Of a stretch of DNA of 64,000 nucleotides, positions 45,041 to 57,225 are shown one piece after another. This DNA comes from Bathymodiolus brooksi. Its lineage: Eukaryota; Mollusca; Bivalvia; Mytilida; Modiolidae. The stretch is from positions 21,390,640-21,454,639 of the forward strand of contig OY804590.1 in the NCBI GenBank assembly GCA_963680875.1, written 5' to 3'. A program made the position numbers and the translations under genes. Positions within the stretch are counted from its first letter, which is position 1, and every line of letters starts with the position of its first letter. Below the pieces are notes generated by a model. The model ran no database searches. It was not told the DNA's origin and saw only the letters and a program-made list of their open reading frames with translations.

Positions 45041-45448
45041 CAGGTTTGGAATCCTTATACGAAAACAGAAATAAACAAAATTGAAGCCGTACAAAGAAGA
45101 GCAGCTAGATATGTCATCAGCAACCAGAGAAACCGATCTAGTGTCAGCAACATGCTCCAGAGACTCAAATGGAGACCTTTGGCAAACAGGAGAAAAGATG
45201 CAAGACTGATGATGATGTACAAAATTGATAGAGAGCTAGTATCCATCACCAAAGAAAACAGACTAATACCACCTTGTCGACGCTCTAGAAATACACACAA
45301 CAGGGCATTTCAAATAGAATCCTGTCGTATTGACACCAGAAAGATGTCATTTTTCCCAAGAACAGTGAGGGATTGGAATCTGCTGCCGCCAGACATTGTG
45401 GAGCTGGACACACCTGAAGCCTTTAAGGCCAGGATTGTGTCCCTTTAG
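45041..45448 (+). pseudogene. non-LTR retrotransposon, C-terminal end of ORF2
   Basis: The frame reads WNPYTKTEINKIEAVQRRAA, then LQRLKWRPLANRRKDARLMM, SFFPRTVRDWNLLPPDIVEL and stops after KARIVSL. This is the region after the RT domain in CR1/jockey-type LINEs (W-x-P-Y, VQRRAAR, R-RR--ARL and W-N-LP-x-I-V motifs). Everything upstream (endonuclease, RT) is missing, consistent with 5' truncation. It is unknown whether it belongs to the same family as the LINE at 57-60 kb. Confidence 0.85.
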
Positions 45449-46580
45449 CCGCCAGGCAGTCCCAACATGTACATGGTATATACATTTGTAGTTTTAATTG
45501 TAAATAAGCCCCATTAAATCATTATCCCACACACTTGATTAGTTCAACTAAAATGCGCAGTCCAAAAAATTCATTGCATAATCTTCAACATGATGAAGGA
45601 GGCAATTACATGGCAGAAACAGAAAGACTAGGGTATGCTTCCTTGATTGAAGTTTGAACAGAAGAACACTGTCCTTGCAACATTTTTATACAATAGTGGT
45701 TATTTTACTTGTTTTTTATTCTAGGTCATAGTTTCATATCATCAAAATGACAAAACTGATCAATTGATTATTTGCATGTGACAACTGTATGAAATGGATT
45801 TATTTATAACAATAATGTCGACTTGTCACTTAGTTGTACCGACTACCGACCGGGTAATTTCGATCATGTCATTACGCCTATCGGCTATGATGCTCATATT
45901 ACCTGTTAAGTTTTTACTATGTTGTTTCTCTCTCTAATGTTAATATAATTAATGTTCTAAAGGCATTATTTAGTTTCTATTTCCTCTACTTTCGCTCTGA
46001 TTTGACTTGGCAATGTTTACGTCAATGTTTCTTCTGGACCTTTCGAATCTATCGTAATCGGGTTTCATTGTATCAAACAAATAATAAAGATAAAGAATAT
46101 CCGAAAAAAAATTATATAAAAGAAAGAATTGACATTATAATGTTGAATAAAAGAAAGATTAATGTATGAATAGAAAATGTATGATGAAATAAGATCGTCT
46201 GATAAAATCACTTGATCAAAATGATACAGTAAGGCGAGTTCTCTGTAATAAAACAGTCATCCTAAATTAAATGTAAAGATCAAATTCCATGAAAAGGACA
46301 TTACAACAACTTTCAGTTCCGATAATAAAGAATAGTAAAACAGTAAACATTTATACTACAGTAACATTTTATACCAATACTTTCAAAATATAACAATGTC
46401 ATAGTCGACGGCACTTACTTATTATAATTATTATTAGTATAAGTATTCAGTATATTTTATGGGCAGCTTTGTTCATTGTAACGCATAATATTTATATTTT
46501 AAATTTTCTAATGTATTGTTTATGAATCACTGTAATGACTTTGCCCCTATTGGACAATAAACATTCTTATATTCAAATTT
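45449..46580 (+). mobile_element. possible LINE 3' UTR and following non-coding sequence
   Basis: No gene seen. GGACAATAAACATTCTTATA at about 46551-46570 resembles the AATAAA-containing 3' terminus of LINEs, so the element above may run to about 46577, but the connection is unproven. Confidence 0.35.
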
Positions 46581-46991
46581 TCTTGAATTAAACCACGAAG
46601 AGAAACTAACAAAAAATACTTAGCCCGTCAACACCCGAACAAATTAGGACTGTTGCGTCTTTCATAAGACAGTCATTAGAACCGAGAGAAAGGGAGATTC
46701 ATCACAGTCATAATTGCAGTTCATGTTATTGTATTTTTTTATGTAGTCATGTATGCTTTATTTGTCTTGTCTGTACATGTATATTATGTAAATTGTAATG
46801 CTAAAACCCAAATAGGTTACTTGTGTACATTAATAAAAAAAAAAAATCCCGGGGGATGCTATAAGACAACCTTTCCCCCCTCCTGCCAACACACCTTACC
46901 TTTAAATCAAAAACATCCATCCCATCTGGACTCTTAATTCTGGGCTGACAGAAACGAAGTTGTAGATTCTGAACGTGAAATAATTTATCGC
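46581..46991. other. non-coding, no recognised feature
   Basis: Nothing recognised between the possible LINE end and the 46/43-bp satellite. An A-run and a CCCGGGGGATG segment lie near 46840. Confidence 0.45.
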
Positions 46992-49900
46992 AAACTCAAA
47001 TACTATGATGACTCTAAGGGAACGACTATTTACCGTTTAACTCAAATACTATGATGACTCTAAGGGAACGACTATTTACCGTTTAACTCAAATACTATGA
47101 TGACTCTAAGGGAACGACTATTTACCGTTTAACTCAAATACTATGATGACTCTAAGGGAACGACTATTTACCGTTTAACTCAAATACTATGATGACTCTA
47201 AGGGAACGACTATTTACCGTTTAACTCAAATACTATGATGACTCTAAGGGAACGACTATTTACCGTTTAACTCAAATACTATGATGACTCTAAGGGAACG
47301 ACTATTTACCGTTTAACTCAAATACTATGATGACTCTAAGGGAACGACTATTTACCGTTTAACTCAAATACTATGATGACTCTAAGGGAACGACTATTTA
47401 CCGTTTAACTCAAATACTATGATGACTCTAAGGGAACGACTATTTACCGTTTAACTCAAATACTATGATGACTCTAAGGGAACGACTATTTACCGTTTAA
47501 CTCTACTATGATGACTCTAAGGGAACGACTATTTACCGTTTAACTCAAATACTATGATGACTCTAAGGGAACGACTATTTACCGTTTAACTCAAATACTA
47601 TGATGACTCTAAGGGAACGACTATTTACCGTTTAACTCTACTATGATGACTCTAAGGGAACGACTATTTACCGTTTAACTCAAATACTATGATGACTCTA
47701 AGGGAACGACTATTTACCGTTTAACTCAAATACTATGATGACTCTAAGGGAACGACTATTTACCGTTTAACTCAAATACTATGATGACTCTAAGGGAACG
47801 ACTATTTACCGTTTAACTCAAATACTATGATGACTCTAAGGGAACGACTATTTACCGTTTAACTCAAATACTATGATGACTCTAAGGGAACGACTATTTA
47901 CCGTTTAACTCAAATACTATGATGACTCTAAGGGAACGACTATTTACCGTTTAACTCAAATACTATGATGACTCTAAGGGAACGACTATTTACCGTTTAA
48001 CTCAAATACTATGATGACTCTAAGGGAACGACTATTTACCGTTTAACTCAAATACTATGATGACTCTAAGGGAACGACTATTTACCGTTTAACTCAAATA
48101 CTATGATGACTCTAAGGGAACGACTATTTACCGTTTAACTCAAATACTATGATGACTCTAAGGGAACGACTATTTACCGTTTAACTCAAATACTATGATG
48201 ACTCTAAGGGAACGACTATTTACCGTTTAACTCAAATACTATGATGACTCTAAGGGAACGACTATTTACCGTTTAACTCAAATACTATGATGACTCTAAG
48301 GGAACGACTATTTACCGTTTAACTCAAATACTATGATGACTCTAAGGGAACGACTATTTACCGTTTAACTCAAATACTATGATGACTCTAAGGGAACGAC
48401 TATTTACCGTTTAACTCAAATACTATGATGACTCTAAGGGAACGACTATTTACCGTTTAACTCAAATACTATGATGACTCTAAGGGAACGACTATTTACC
48501 GTTTAACTCAAATACTATGATGACTCTAAGGGAACGACTATTTACCGTTTAACTCAAATACTATGATGACTCTAAGGGAACGACTATTTACCGTTTAACT
48601 CAAATACTATGATGACTCTAAGGGAACGACTATTTACCGTTTAACTCAAATACTATGATGACTCTAAGGGAACGACTATTTACCGTTTAACTCAAATACT
48701 ATGATGACTCTAAGGGAACGACTATTTACCGTTTAACTCAAATACTATGATGACTCTAAGGGAACGACTATTTACCGTTTAACTCAAATACTATGATGAC
48801 TCTAAGGGAACGACTATTTACCGTTTAACTCAAATACTATGATGACTCTAAGGGAACGACTATTTACCGTTTAACTCAAATACTATGATGACTCTAAGGG
48901 AACGACTATTTACCGTTTAACTCAAATACTATGATGACTCTAAGGGAACGACTATTTACCGTTTAACTCAAATACTATGATGACTCTAAGGGAACGACTA
49001 TTTACCGTTTAACTCAAATACTATGATGACTCTAAGGGAACGACTATTTACCGTTTAACTCAAATACTATGATGACTCTAAGGGAACGACTATTTACCGT
49101 TTAACTCAAATACTATGATGACTCTAAGGGAACGACTATTTACCGTTTAACTCAAATACTATGATGACTCTAAGGGAACGACTATTTACCGTTTAACTCA
49201 AATACTATGATGACTCTAAGGGAACGACTATTTACCGTTTAACTCAAATACTATGATGACTCTAAGGGAACGACTATTTACCGTTTAACTCAAATACTAT
49301 GATGACTCTAAGGGAACGACTATTTACCGTTTAACTCAAATACTATGATGACTCTAAGGGAACGACTATTTACCGTTTAACTCAAATACTATGATGACTC
49401 TAAGGGAACGACTATTTACCGTTTAACTCAAATACTATGATGACTCTAAGGGAACGACTATTTACCGTTTAACTCAAATACTATGATGACTCTAAGGGAA
49501 CGACTATTTACCGTTTAACTCAAATACTATGATGACTCTAAGGGAACGACTATTTACCGTTTAACTCTACTATGATGACTCTAAGGGAACGACTATTTAC
49601 CGTTTAACTCCACTATGATGACTCTAAGGGAACGACTATTTACCGTTTAACTCTACTATGATGACTCTAAGGGAACGACTATTTACCGTTTAACTCCACT
49701 ATGATGACTCTAAGGGAACGACTATTTACCGTTTAACTCCACTATGATGACTCTAAGGGAACGACTATTTACCGTTTAACTCTACTATGATGACTCTAAG
49801 GGAACGACTATTTACCGTTTAACTCTACTATGATGACTCTAAGGGAACGACTATTTACCGTTTAACTCTACTATGATGACTCTAAGGGAACGACTATTTA

Positions 49901-52788
49901 CCGTTTAACTCTACTATGATGACTCTAAGGGAACGACTATTTACCGTTTAACTCTACTATGATGACTCTAAGGGAACGACTATTTACCGTTTAACTCTAC
50001 TATGATGACTCTAAGGGAACGACTATTTACCGTTTAACTCTACTATGATGACTCTAAGGGAACGACTATTTACCGTTTAACTCTACTATGATGACTCTAA
50101 GGGAACGACTATTTACCGTTTAACTCTACTATGATGACTCTAAGGGAACGACTATTTACCGTTTAACTCTACAATGATGACTCTAAGGGAACGACTATTT
50201 ACCGTTTAACTCTACTATGATGACTCTAAGGGAACGACTATTTACCGTTTAACTCTACTATGATGACTCTAAGGGAACGACTATTTACCGTTTAACTCTA
50301 CTATGATGACTCTAAGGGAACGACTATTTACCGTTTAACTCTACTATGATGACTCTAAGGGAACGACTATTTACCGTTTAACTCTACTATGATGACTCTA
50401 AGGGAACGACTATTTACCGTTTAACTCTACTATGATGACTCTAAGGGAACGACTATTTACCGTTTAACTCTACTATGATGACTCTAAGGGAACGACTATT
50501 TACCGTTTAACTCTACTATGATGACTCTAAGGGAACGACTATTTACCGTTTAACTCTACTATGATGACTCTAAGGGAACGACTATTTACCGTTTAACTCT
50601 ACTATGATGACTCTAAGGGAACGACTATTTACCGTTTAACTCTACTATGATGACTCTAAGGGAACGACTATTTACCGTTTAACTCTACTATGATGACTCT
50701 AAGGGAACGACTATTTACCGTTTAACTCTACTATGATGACTCTAAGGGAACGACTATTTACCGTTTAACTCTACTATGATGACTCTAAGGGAACGACTAT
50801 TTACCGTTTAACTCTACTATGATGACTCTAAGGGAACGACTATTTACCGTTTAACTCTACTATGATGACTCTAAGGGAACGACTATTTACCGTTTAACTC
50901 TACTATGATGACTCTAAGGGAACGACTATTTACCGTTTAACTCTACTATGATGACTCTAAGGGAACGACTATTTACCGTTTAACTCTACTATGATGACTC
51001 TAAGGGAACGACTATTTACCGTTTAACTCTACTATGATGACTCTAAGGGAACGACTATTTACCGTTTAACTCTACTATGATGACTCTAAGGGAACGACTA
51101 TTTACCGTTTAACTCTACTATGATGACTCTAAGGGAACGACTATTTACCGTTTAACTCTACTATGATGACTCTAAGGGAACGACTATTTACCGTTTAACT
51201 CTACTATGATGACTCTAAGGGAACGACTATTTACCGTTTAACTCTACTATGATGACTCTAAGGGAACGACTATTTACCGTTTAACTCTACTATGATGACT
51301 CTAAGGGAACGACTATTTACCGTTTAACTCTACTATGATGACTCTAAGGGAACGACTATTTACCGTTTAACTCTACTATGATGACTCTAAGGGAACGACT
51401 ATTTACCGTTTAACTCTACTATGATGACTCTAAGGGAACGACTATTTACCGTTTAACTCTACTATGATGACTCTAAGGGAACGACTATTTACCGTTTAAC
51501 TCTACTATGATGACTCTAAGGGAACGACTATTTACCGTTTAACTCTACTATGATGACTCTAAGGGAACGACTATTTACCGTTTAACTCTACTATGATGAC
51601 TCTAAGGGAACGACTATTTACCGTTTAACTCTACTATGATGACTCTAAGGGAACGACTATTTACCGTTTAACTCTACTATGATGACTCTAAGGGAACGAC
51701 TATTTACCGTTTAACTCTACTATGATGACTCTAAGGGAACGACTATTTACCGTTTAACTCTACTATGATGACTCTAAGGGAACGACTATTTACCGTTTAA
51801 CTCTACTATGATGACTCTAAGGGAACGACTATTTACCGTTTAACTCTACTATGATGACTCTAAGGGAACGACTATTTACCGTTTAACTCTACTATGATGA
51901 CTCTAAGGGAACGACTATTTACCGTTTAACTCTACTATGATGACTCTAAGGGAACGACTATTTACCGTTTAACTCTACTATGATGACTCTAAGGGAACGA
52001 CTATTTACCGTTTAACTCTACTATGATGACTCTAAGGGAACGACTATTTACCGTTTAACTCTACTATGATGACTCTAAGGGAACGACTATTTACCGTTTA
52101 ACTCTACTATGATGACTCTAAGGGAACGACTATTTACCGTTTAACTCTACTATGATGACTCTAAGGGAACGACTATTTACCGTTTAACTCTACTATGATG
52201 ACTCTAAGGGAACGACTATTTACCGTTTAACTCTACTATGATGACTCTAAGGGAACGACTATTTACCGTTTAACTCTACTATGATGACTCTAAGGGAACG
52301 ACTATTTACCGTTTAACTCTACTATGATGACTCTAAGGGAACGACTATTTACCGTTTAACTCTACTATGATGACTCTAAGGGAACGACTATTTACCGTTT
52401 AACTCTACTATGATGACTCTAAGGGAACGACTATTTACCGTTTAACTCTACTATGATGACTCTAAGGGAACGACTATTTACCGTTTAACTCTACTATGAT
52501 GACTCTAAGGGAACGACTATTTACCGTTTAACTCTACTATGATGACTCTAAGGGAACGACTATTTACCGTTTAACTCTACTATGATGACTCTAAGGGAAC
52601 GACTATTTACCGTTTAACTCTACTATGATGACTCTAAGGGAACGACTATTTACCGTTTAACTCTACTATGATGACTCTAAGGGAACGACTATTTACCGTT
52701 TAACTCTACTATGATGACTCTAAGGGAACGACTATTTACCGTTTAACTCTACTATGATGACTCTAAGGGAACGACTATTTACCGTTTA
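46992..52788 (+). repeat. 46/43-bp satellite, 131 units
   Basis: The unit reads CTC(AAA)TACTATGATGACTC, TAAGGGAACGACTATTTACC, GTTTAA. From 46995 to 49564 there are 56 units: 54 of 46 bp and two 43-bp islands near 47504 and 47636. From 49565 to 52788 there are 75 units of exactly 43 bp, lacking AAA ((52747-49565)/43 = 74.0). Other variation is nearly absent: CTCCAC in three units (about 49608, 49694, 49738) and ACAATG in one (about 50170). No frame is open through it. The near-identity implies very recent expansion or ongoing homogenisation. Confidence 0.98.
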
Positions 52789-53219
52789 TGCTTTTTTGTT
52801 TTTGTTTTTGTTTTTATTCTATTTTTTTTAACTTCTGTCGCCACTTTTCACAGAAAAAATTCCTTCACGGACACCAAAGTTACAAGAAATGTCCCAAATG
52901 AAATACATTTTTGTAATAATGATTTAGGAAGAAGAAAAAATCTGGCTCGTGGTAACATAGAATATTGAGTTGTCCTGTCTGCTAATCTACAACAAAACAG
53001 CAGCAACCAGTTTTCTGTTTCTTATGCTTTCAGTCAGAGACATCTGCTTTACAATAATTTATTATGAAAAGTAAATCGACAATGGATGGGAACCGGCATT
53101 AATTTCTAGATGTCACTGGTCTACAAATTACTAATATTGCCAAGACTAATATTGCCAAGACTAAATAATATTGCCAAGAAATCAAACCGACCTTTCTAGC
53201 CTTAGAGAATGGCTTTCCA
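52789..53219. other. non-coding right flank of the satellite
   Basis: T-rich (TTTTTGTTTTTG) right after the array. A short CTAATATTGCCAAGA motif is repeated three times at about 53132-53180. No gene. Confidence 0.5.
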
Positions 53220-53358
53220 AAAAGGACACAAAACACGCTTGTCCTTTTCTCCATCAACAGACCGTCCCTTAAAACCAGATGTGAACCCATTCCAGGAATT
53301 AGTGATAATGGAATCCAATATATAGCAGTCACAAGGCAGGACCGTTTTAACAGCATTA
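53220..53358 (+). pseudogene. LINE endonuclease C-terminal fragment
   Basis: The frame reads NTLVLFSINRPSLKTRC, then EPIPGISDNGIQYIAVTRQD, typical of the C-terminal part of the APE-type endonuclease of CR1/jockey-type LINEs. The catalytic SDH is altered to SDN. It ends abruptly at 53358 against another LINE fragment, so two LINE pieces are juxtaposed. Confidence 0.75.
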
Positions 53359-54718
53359 TAGGCCCCAGGCCTTTTCCTTGTGCATCTATATTTTGCGTTT
53401 GACCGGTGGTGTTTAAATGTAAACCTTAAAAAAACTCAGATAATTGTTTTTAACCAACCAGGTAAATTAATTAAAAGTACAGTCGACTATGGTGGTGAGC
53501 CAGTTGAATGTGTGTCCATTTATAGATATTTGGGTATTACTTTTGCAGCCAATGGTAAATTTAAGCAAGGGGAAGATGAATTGTTTAAGAAATCTTTAAA
53601 AGCTTGTTTTAAATTACAATGATGCTTGTCATCATCTAATCCAAGTTTATCTACCCTTTCACACTTATATGATCATACAATAAAGCCAATACTAGTTTAT
53701 GGTAGTGAAATATGGGGAATGTTCTCAACTGAATCTGCTGCATGTAAGAAAAGCAATAATTTTATTCTAGAAAAAGTTTTTATGGATGATATAACTGAAA
53801 AATCGCATATTAGGTTTATGAAGTATATTCTTGGTGTTAGCAAAAAATCTAGTAATATTGCCGTTATGTCAGAACTTGGTCGATTTCTAATGTATTTCTC
53901 TGTTATTATTTCAATGTTAAAATATGTTCATAGACTTCAAAATATTAACAGTGGATTATTATATGATGCTTATATATGTAATCAGAATTTACATGCATGT
54001 AATATTCAAACATGGTATTCAAGTATAACATTCAAACATGGTATTCAAGTATAACATTCAAACATGGTATTCAAGTATAACATTCAAACATGGTATTCAC
54101 GTATAACATTCAAACATGGTATTCACGTATTACATTCAAACATGGTATTCAAGTATAATGTATATTTTAGATAAGCTTGGTATTCATGTTCTAAACTTGC
54201 ATGGTACTTTATGTAATTTTGCTAAAGATAAATTATGTGACAGTTTTATGATTTTGTGGAATAAAAATAAACAAGATATTCTGAATGGTAACAACAGTAA
54301 GCTTGATATTTATTTTTTTCTTAAAAATTGCTTTGATAGAGAAAAATACACTCAGATAAATGATTTTAAAATCCACCAGTCTTTATGTAAGTTGATAATC
54401 AGTGCTCATTCTCTGAGAATTGAAAAGGCTCGATACGATCAATATAGACTGGACAGATCTGAACGTTTATGTCAATATTGTTCTTTGGAAAAGATAGAAA
54501 ATGAACAACATTTCCTTTTAGAGTGTCCTTTATATAATACTTTGAGACATGATTTTATTGAAAAAGTTGAAAGTCACTGTTCAAACTTTTCCTCTTTAAA
54601 TAATTCTTCTAAATTTATTTGGCTTTTAACCAATGAAAACTTAACTGTTTTAAAGGAACTTGGTTCATATATTAGTAAATGCTTAGAAATCAGAAGGTTA
54701 AGTCCATTATTGGGCTAG
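53359..54718 (+). pseudogene. non-LTR retrotransposon, RT thumb to C-terminal zinc knuckle, 5'-truncated
   Basis: The frame starts within the post-catalytic RT region (WCLNVNLKKTQIIVFN, YRYLGITFAANGKF). An in-frame TGA stop lies at 53620-53622. Then come KPILVYGSEIWG and FMKYILGVSKKS, and a C-terminal C-x2-C-x8-H-x4-C knuckle (CQYCSLEKIENEQHFLLEC) before the stop at 54716-54718. A 26-bp sequence is repeated six times at 54005-54160 within the frame; the five extra copies (130 bp) exactly account for the frame change from the upstream to the downstream part. The YADD catalytic region is absent. Clade not assigned. Confidence 0.85.
54005..54160 (+). repeat. 26-bp tandem array (6 units) inside a LINE ORF
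   Basis: CATGGTATTCA(A/C)GTATAACA starts at 54011, 54037, 54063, 54089, 54115 and 54141, exactly 26 bp apart. Units differ at one A/C and one A/T site. Confidence 0.95.
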
Positions 54719-55010
54719 CTGAATATTTTGGTAATTATTTCAGATCAAACTAGATATAATGAACATTGTTGCATTGATTTATTATTATAATGTGTATGGT
54801 TTATTGATTGTTATTGAATTGGCTCTGACCTGACTGTGTTGTACAGTCATAATATAGCTTTTTATTTTATTTTTGTTGTTGCATGCTATACAATTATATA
54901 TGTATTATTCCTCCAATCATTGCAATCATTGTATTTGATTTTTTTGCCTTTTATGGGCCCATTAATTTGGTAATAAAATATATTCTATTCTATTCTATTC
55001 TATTCTCTGG
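54719..55010 (+). mobile_element. LINE 3' UTR with (TATTC)n tail
   Basis: Follows the LINE stop codon. It ends GGTAATAAAATATATTCTAT and a TATTC pentamer repeat (about 54980-55008), the microsatellite-type 3' end common to LINEs that lack poly(A). Confidence 0.75.
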
Positions 55011-55104
55011 TCGAGTCAACACAATGATAGAAAAACTGATGATGTGTGCCATGAGACTGGTATAAACGAGAATAACAGAACCATGTATGAATACGTGAAC
55101 AGTC

Positions 55105-55236
55105 AGTTGAGGGTTTGGGGTTGGGTTTATGGTGTTTAACACCACTTTCAACAATATTTCAGTTTTATCGTGGCGGTCAGTTTTATTGGTGGAGGAAACC
55201 ACCGACCTGTCACAAGTCATTGACAAACTTTATCAC
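55105..55236 (-). mobile_element. SINE family B, 3' part of an interrupted copy
   Basis: GGTTTATGGTGTTTAACACC, TATCGTGGCGGTCAG, TTTTATTGGTGGAGGAAACC and GACAAACTTTATCACATA match family B. The copy resumes at 55596. Confidence 0.8.
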
Positions 55237-55595
55237 ATATATACAATACTTGTGCACTGTCGAAGCATATGGGTAATATGTGTATGAGGCTTAGAAACGC
55301 GGGAAAAGGCGAGGCTTCGCCGAGCTTTTTCCCACGTTTCGCGCCGAATACACATATTTACCTATATGCTTCGACAGTGCACATGTATTGTATTTATCCT
55401 GCAATTTTAAATCGTAAATAAACGTTTACTAGACGATGATAAAAGTATTTGAAATAATTTTATGTATGTATTTGAAAACAATATCCTCCGATGTTCCCCG
55501 TTTTACATTTGTATGTTCTATTTATAACTGACCAATATCAAAAAATATATTAGGCAGGCTATATTGGTCGGTAAATGCTGTCATTGCAGGATAAA
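55237..55595. mobile_element. 359-bp insertion in a SINE: a palindrome plus an inverted-end segment
   Basis: It interrupts family B between CACATA and ATGTTGTATTGAG. The left half is the 151-bp palindrome at 55242-55392. The right half begins TTTATCCTGCAAT (55393) and ends ATTGCAGGATAAA (55595), a perfect 13-bp inverted pair, and contains GACCAATAT/ATATTGGTC. It may be one element or two nested ones; no clear TSD. Confidence 0.7.
55242..55392. repeat. 151-bp near-palindrome with GC-rich centre
   Basis: Arms start TACAATAC(T/A)TGTGCACTGTC and continue through GAAGCATAT to GAAACG(C/T)GGGAAAA, with few mismatches and one or two 1-bp gaps. The centre is GGCGAGGCTTCGCCGAGC, itself partly self-complementary. 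CpG-rich compared with surroundings. Confidence 0.92.
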
Positions 55596-55716
55596 ATGTT
55601 GTATTGAGTACACCTCGCCATGAATGGGGTCCGAACTCACAACTTTAGTGGTAATGGGCACTGATTGCACAGGTAGTTGTAAATCCAACTGCCATACGAT
55701 CACGGCGGCCACGATG
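55596..55716 (-). mobile_element. SINE family B, head part of the interrupted copy
   Basis: ATGTTGTATTGAGTACACCT, GGTCCGAACTC (B-box equivalent in reverse) and the A-box region near CATACGATCACGGC complete the SINE started at 55105. Confidence 0.8.
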
Positions 55717-55855
55717 GCCCCCAACAGTCAGTTGAAATCTAGATACCAAAACAGAAAAGAGATGGCAACAACTATAAAAGAGACTTTTATCTATACACTA
55801 GCTAAAAACAAAACATCTGCATTTCTGGTGAAGGTGACAAATTAAAACCTATTGC

Positions 55856-56152
55856 CAGTGCCGGATTTAGATAAAGAGAGTTCCTAGGCTATTCCACTTG
55901 TGAGGCCCTCCCAATTGTCCACCGTCACGACTGGGGGAGATGGAAGTGTGTTTAATCAATTTCAATAAAGGCGAAGATGATAAGAGGTGTTTAAAATTCT
56001 ACAATATTCTGAAATGGAGGTGCACGTTATGACAACATAAGTGTGAAAGTCCAATAACAGTGTTAAAAATAATATACACCTTGGCCGGAGGCCTCCTAAA
56101 TTTTGAGGCCCTAGACTTCAGCCTATTGAGCCTATAGGGAAATCCGGCACTG
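55856..56152. mobile_element. hAT-type MITE (297 bp)
   Basis: 13-bp TIR CAGTGCCGGATTT at both ends (right end AAATCCGGCACTG). Flanks CCTATTGC (55848-55855) and CCTATGGC (56153-56160) are an 8-bp TSD with one mismatch, as for hAT elements. Confidence 0.85.
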
Positions 56153-56160
56153 CCTATGGC

Positions 56161-56730
56161 AATATTGAAAATATATAATAAACCTTTATAAACGTTATTT
56201 TTTAATCTTGTACGGTGATGTAACAGGAGAGGGTATCGGATCACCAGTCGGAATATGCATTTTATACCAACTTTTTCTCCGTGTTCATCCACAGAGACCC
56301 GACTCTCTGTATCCTCTCCTTTGGTTAATAACCAAATCCTAAAATAAGCCCACATTGTGCTATGGCTAAAAGTATTAAAAACAGTCATGTAGACATATTT
56401 ATACACCACATATGCTTTTAACTTTTACACAATTGCAAACTTCTAATAAGTTATGGCTTTTAAAGAATAGCACCGAGTGAGGTTTCCACAGCTTATTTAA
56501 TAGTATATACTAAAGTTGGCTCTTGGAAAGAAATCACCTTATGTTGAAATAGAAGAAAAACCTTTCCCTACATGCAGCTATGGTATATGCTGATACAAAA
56601 GTACATTGAAATTACATACACTATTATCTAAACTGTCCATTTACTTTGAAAAGGTGTATTCAAATTTCACTTGCAAATATTTTAATATAAATTCATCTGA
56701 TTTGAAATATAAATCATCAATGACTCTTTA
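56161..56730. other. non-coding, no recognised feature
   Basis: AT-rich; nothing recognised. A minus-strand open frame crossing 55999-56409 overlaps the MITE and is not credible as a gene. Confidence 0.45.
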
Positions 56731-57222
56731 TAACTAATTCTGAATGTAATAAATATGAAAATTAAATAAAAGTAACTAATTCTGAATGTAATAAACATGA
56801 AAATTAAAAGTAACTAATTCTGAATGTAATAAACATGAAAATTAAATAAAAGTAACTAATTCTGAATGTAATAAACATGAAAATTAAAAGTAACTAATTC
56901 TGAATGTAATAAACATGAAAATTAAATAAAAGTAACTAATTCTGAATGTAATAAACATGAAAATTAAATAAAAGTAACTAATTCTGAATGTAATAAACAT
57001 GAAAATTAAATAAAAGTAACTAATTCTGAATGTAATAAACATGAAAATTAAATAAAAGTAACTAATTCTGAATGTAATAAACATGAAAATTAAATAAAAG
57101 TAACTAATTCTGAATGTAATAAACATGAAAATTAAAAGTAACTAATTCTGAATGTAATAAACATGAAAATTAAATAAAAGTAACTAATTCTGAATGTAAT
57201 AAACATGAAAATTAAATAAAAG
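56731..57222 (+). repeat. 42/37-bp tandem array, about 12 units
   Basis: Unit TAACTAATTCTGAATGTAAT, AAACATGAAAATTAAA(TAAAA)G; some units lack a 5-bp block and are 37 bp. The first unit is AAATATGAA. It ends directly at the presumed 5' end of the LINE at 57226. A repetitive minus-strand open frame arises because 42 is a multiple of three. Confidence 0.93.
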
Positions 57223-57225
57223 TTC

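Noticed and set aside
45055..45300. 81-residue minus-strand open frame
   Set aside because: Antisense shadow of the LINE C-terminal fragment on plus.
56884..57126. 80-residue minus-strand frame with a repeated 14-residue hydrophobic motif
   Set aside because: Produced by the 42-bp satellite; it ends with the array and has no flanking coding sequence.
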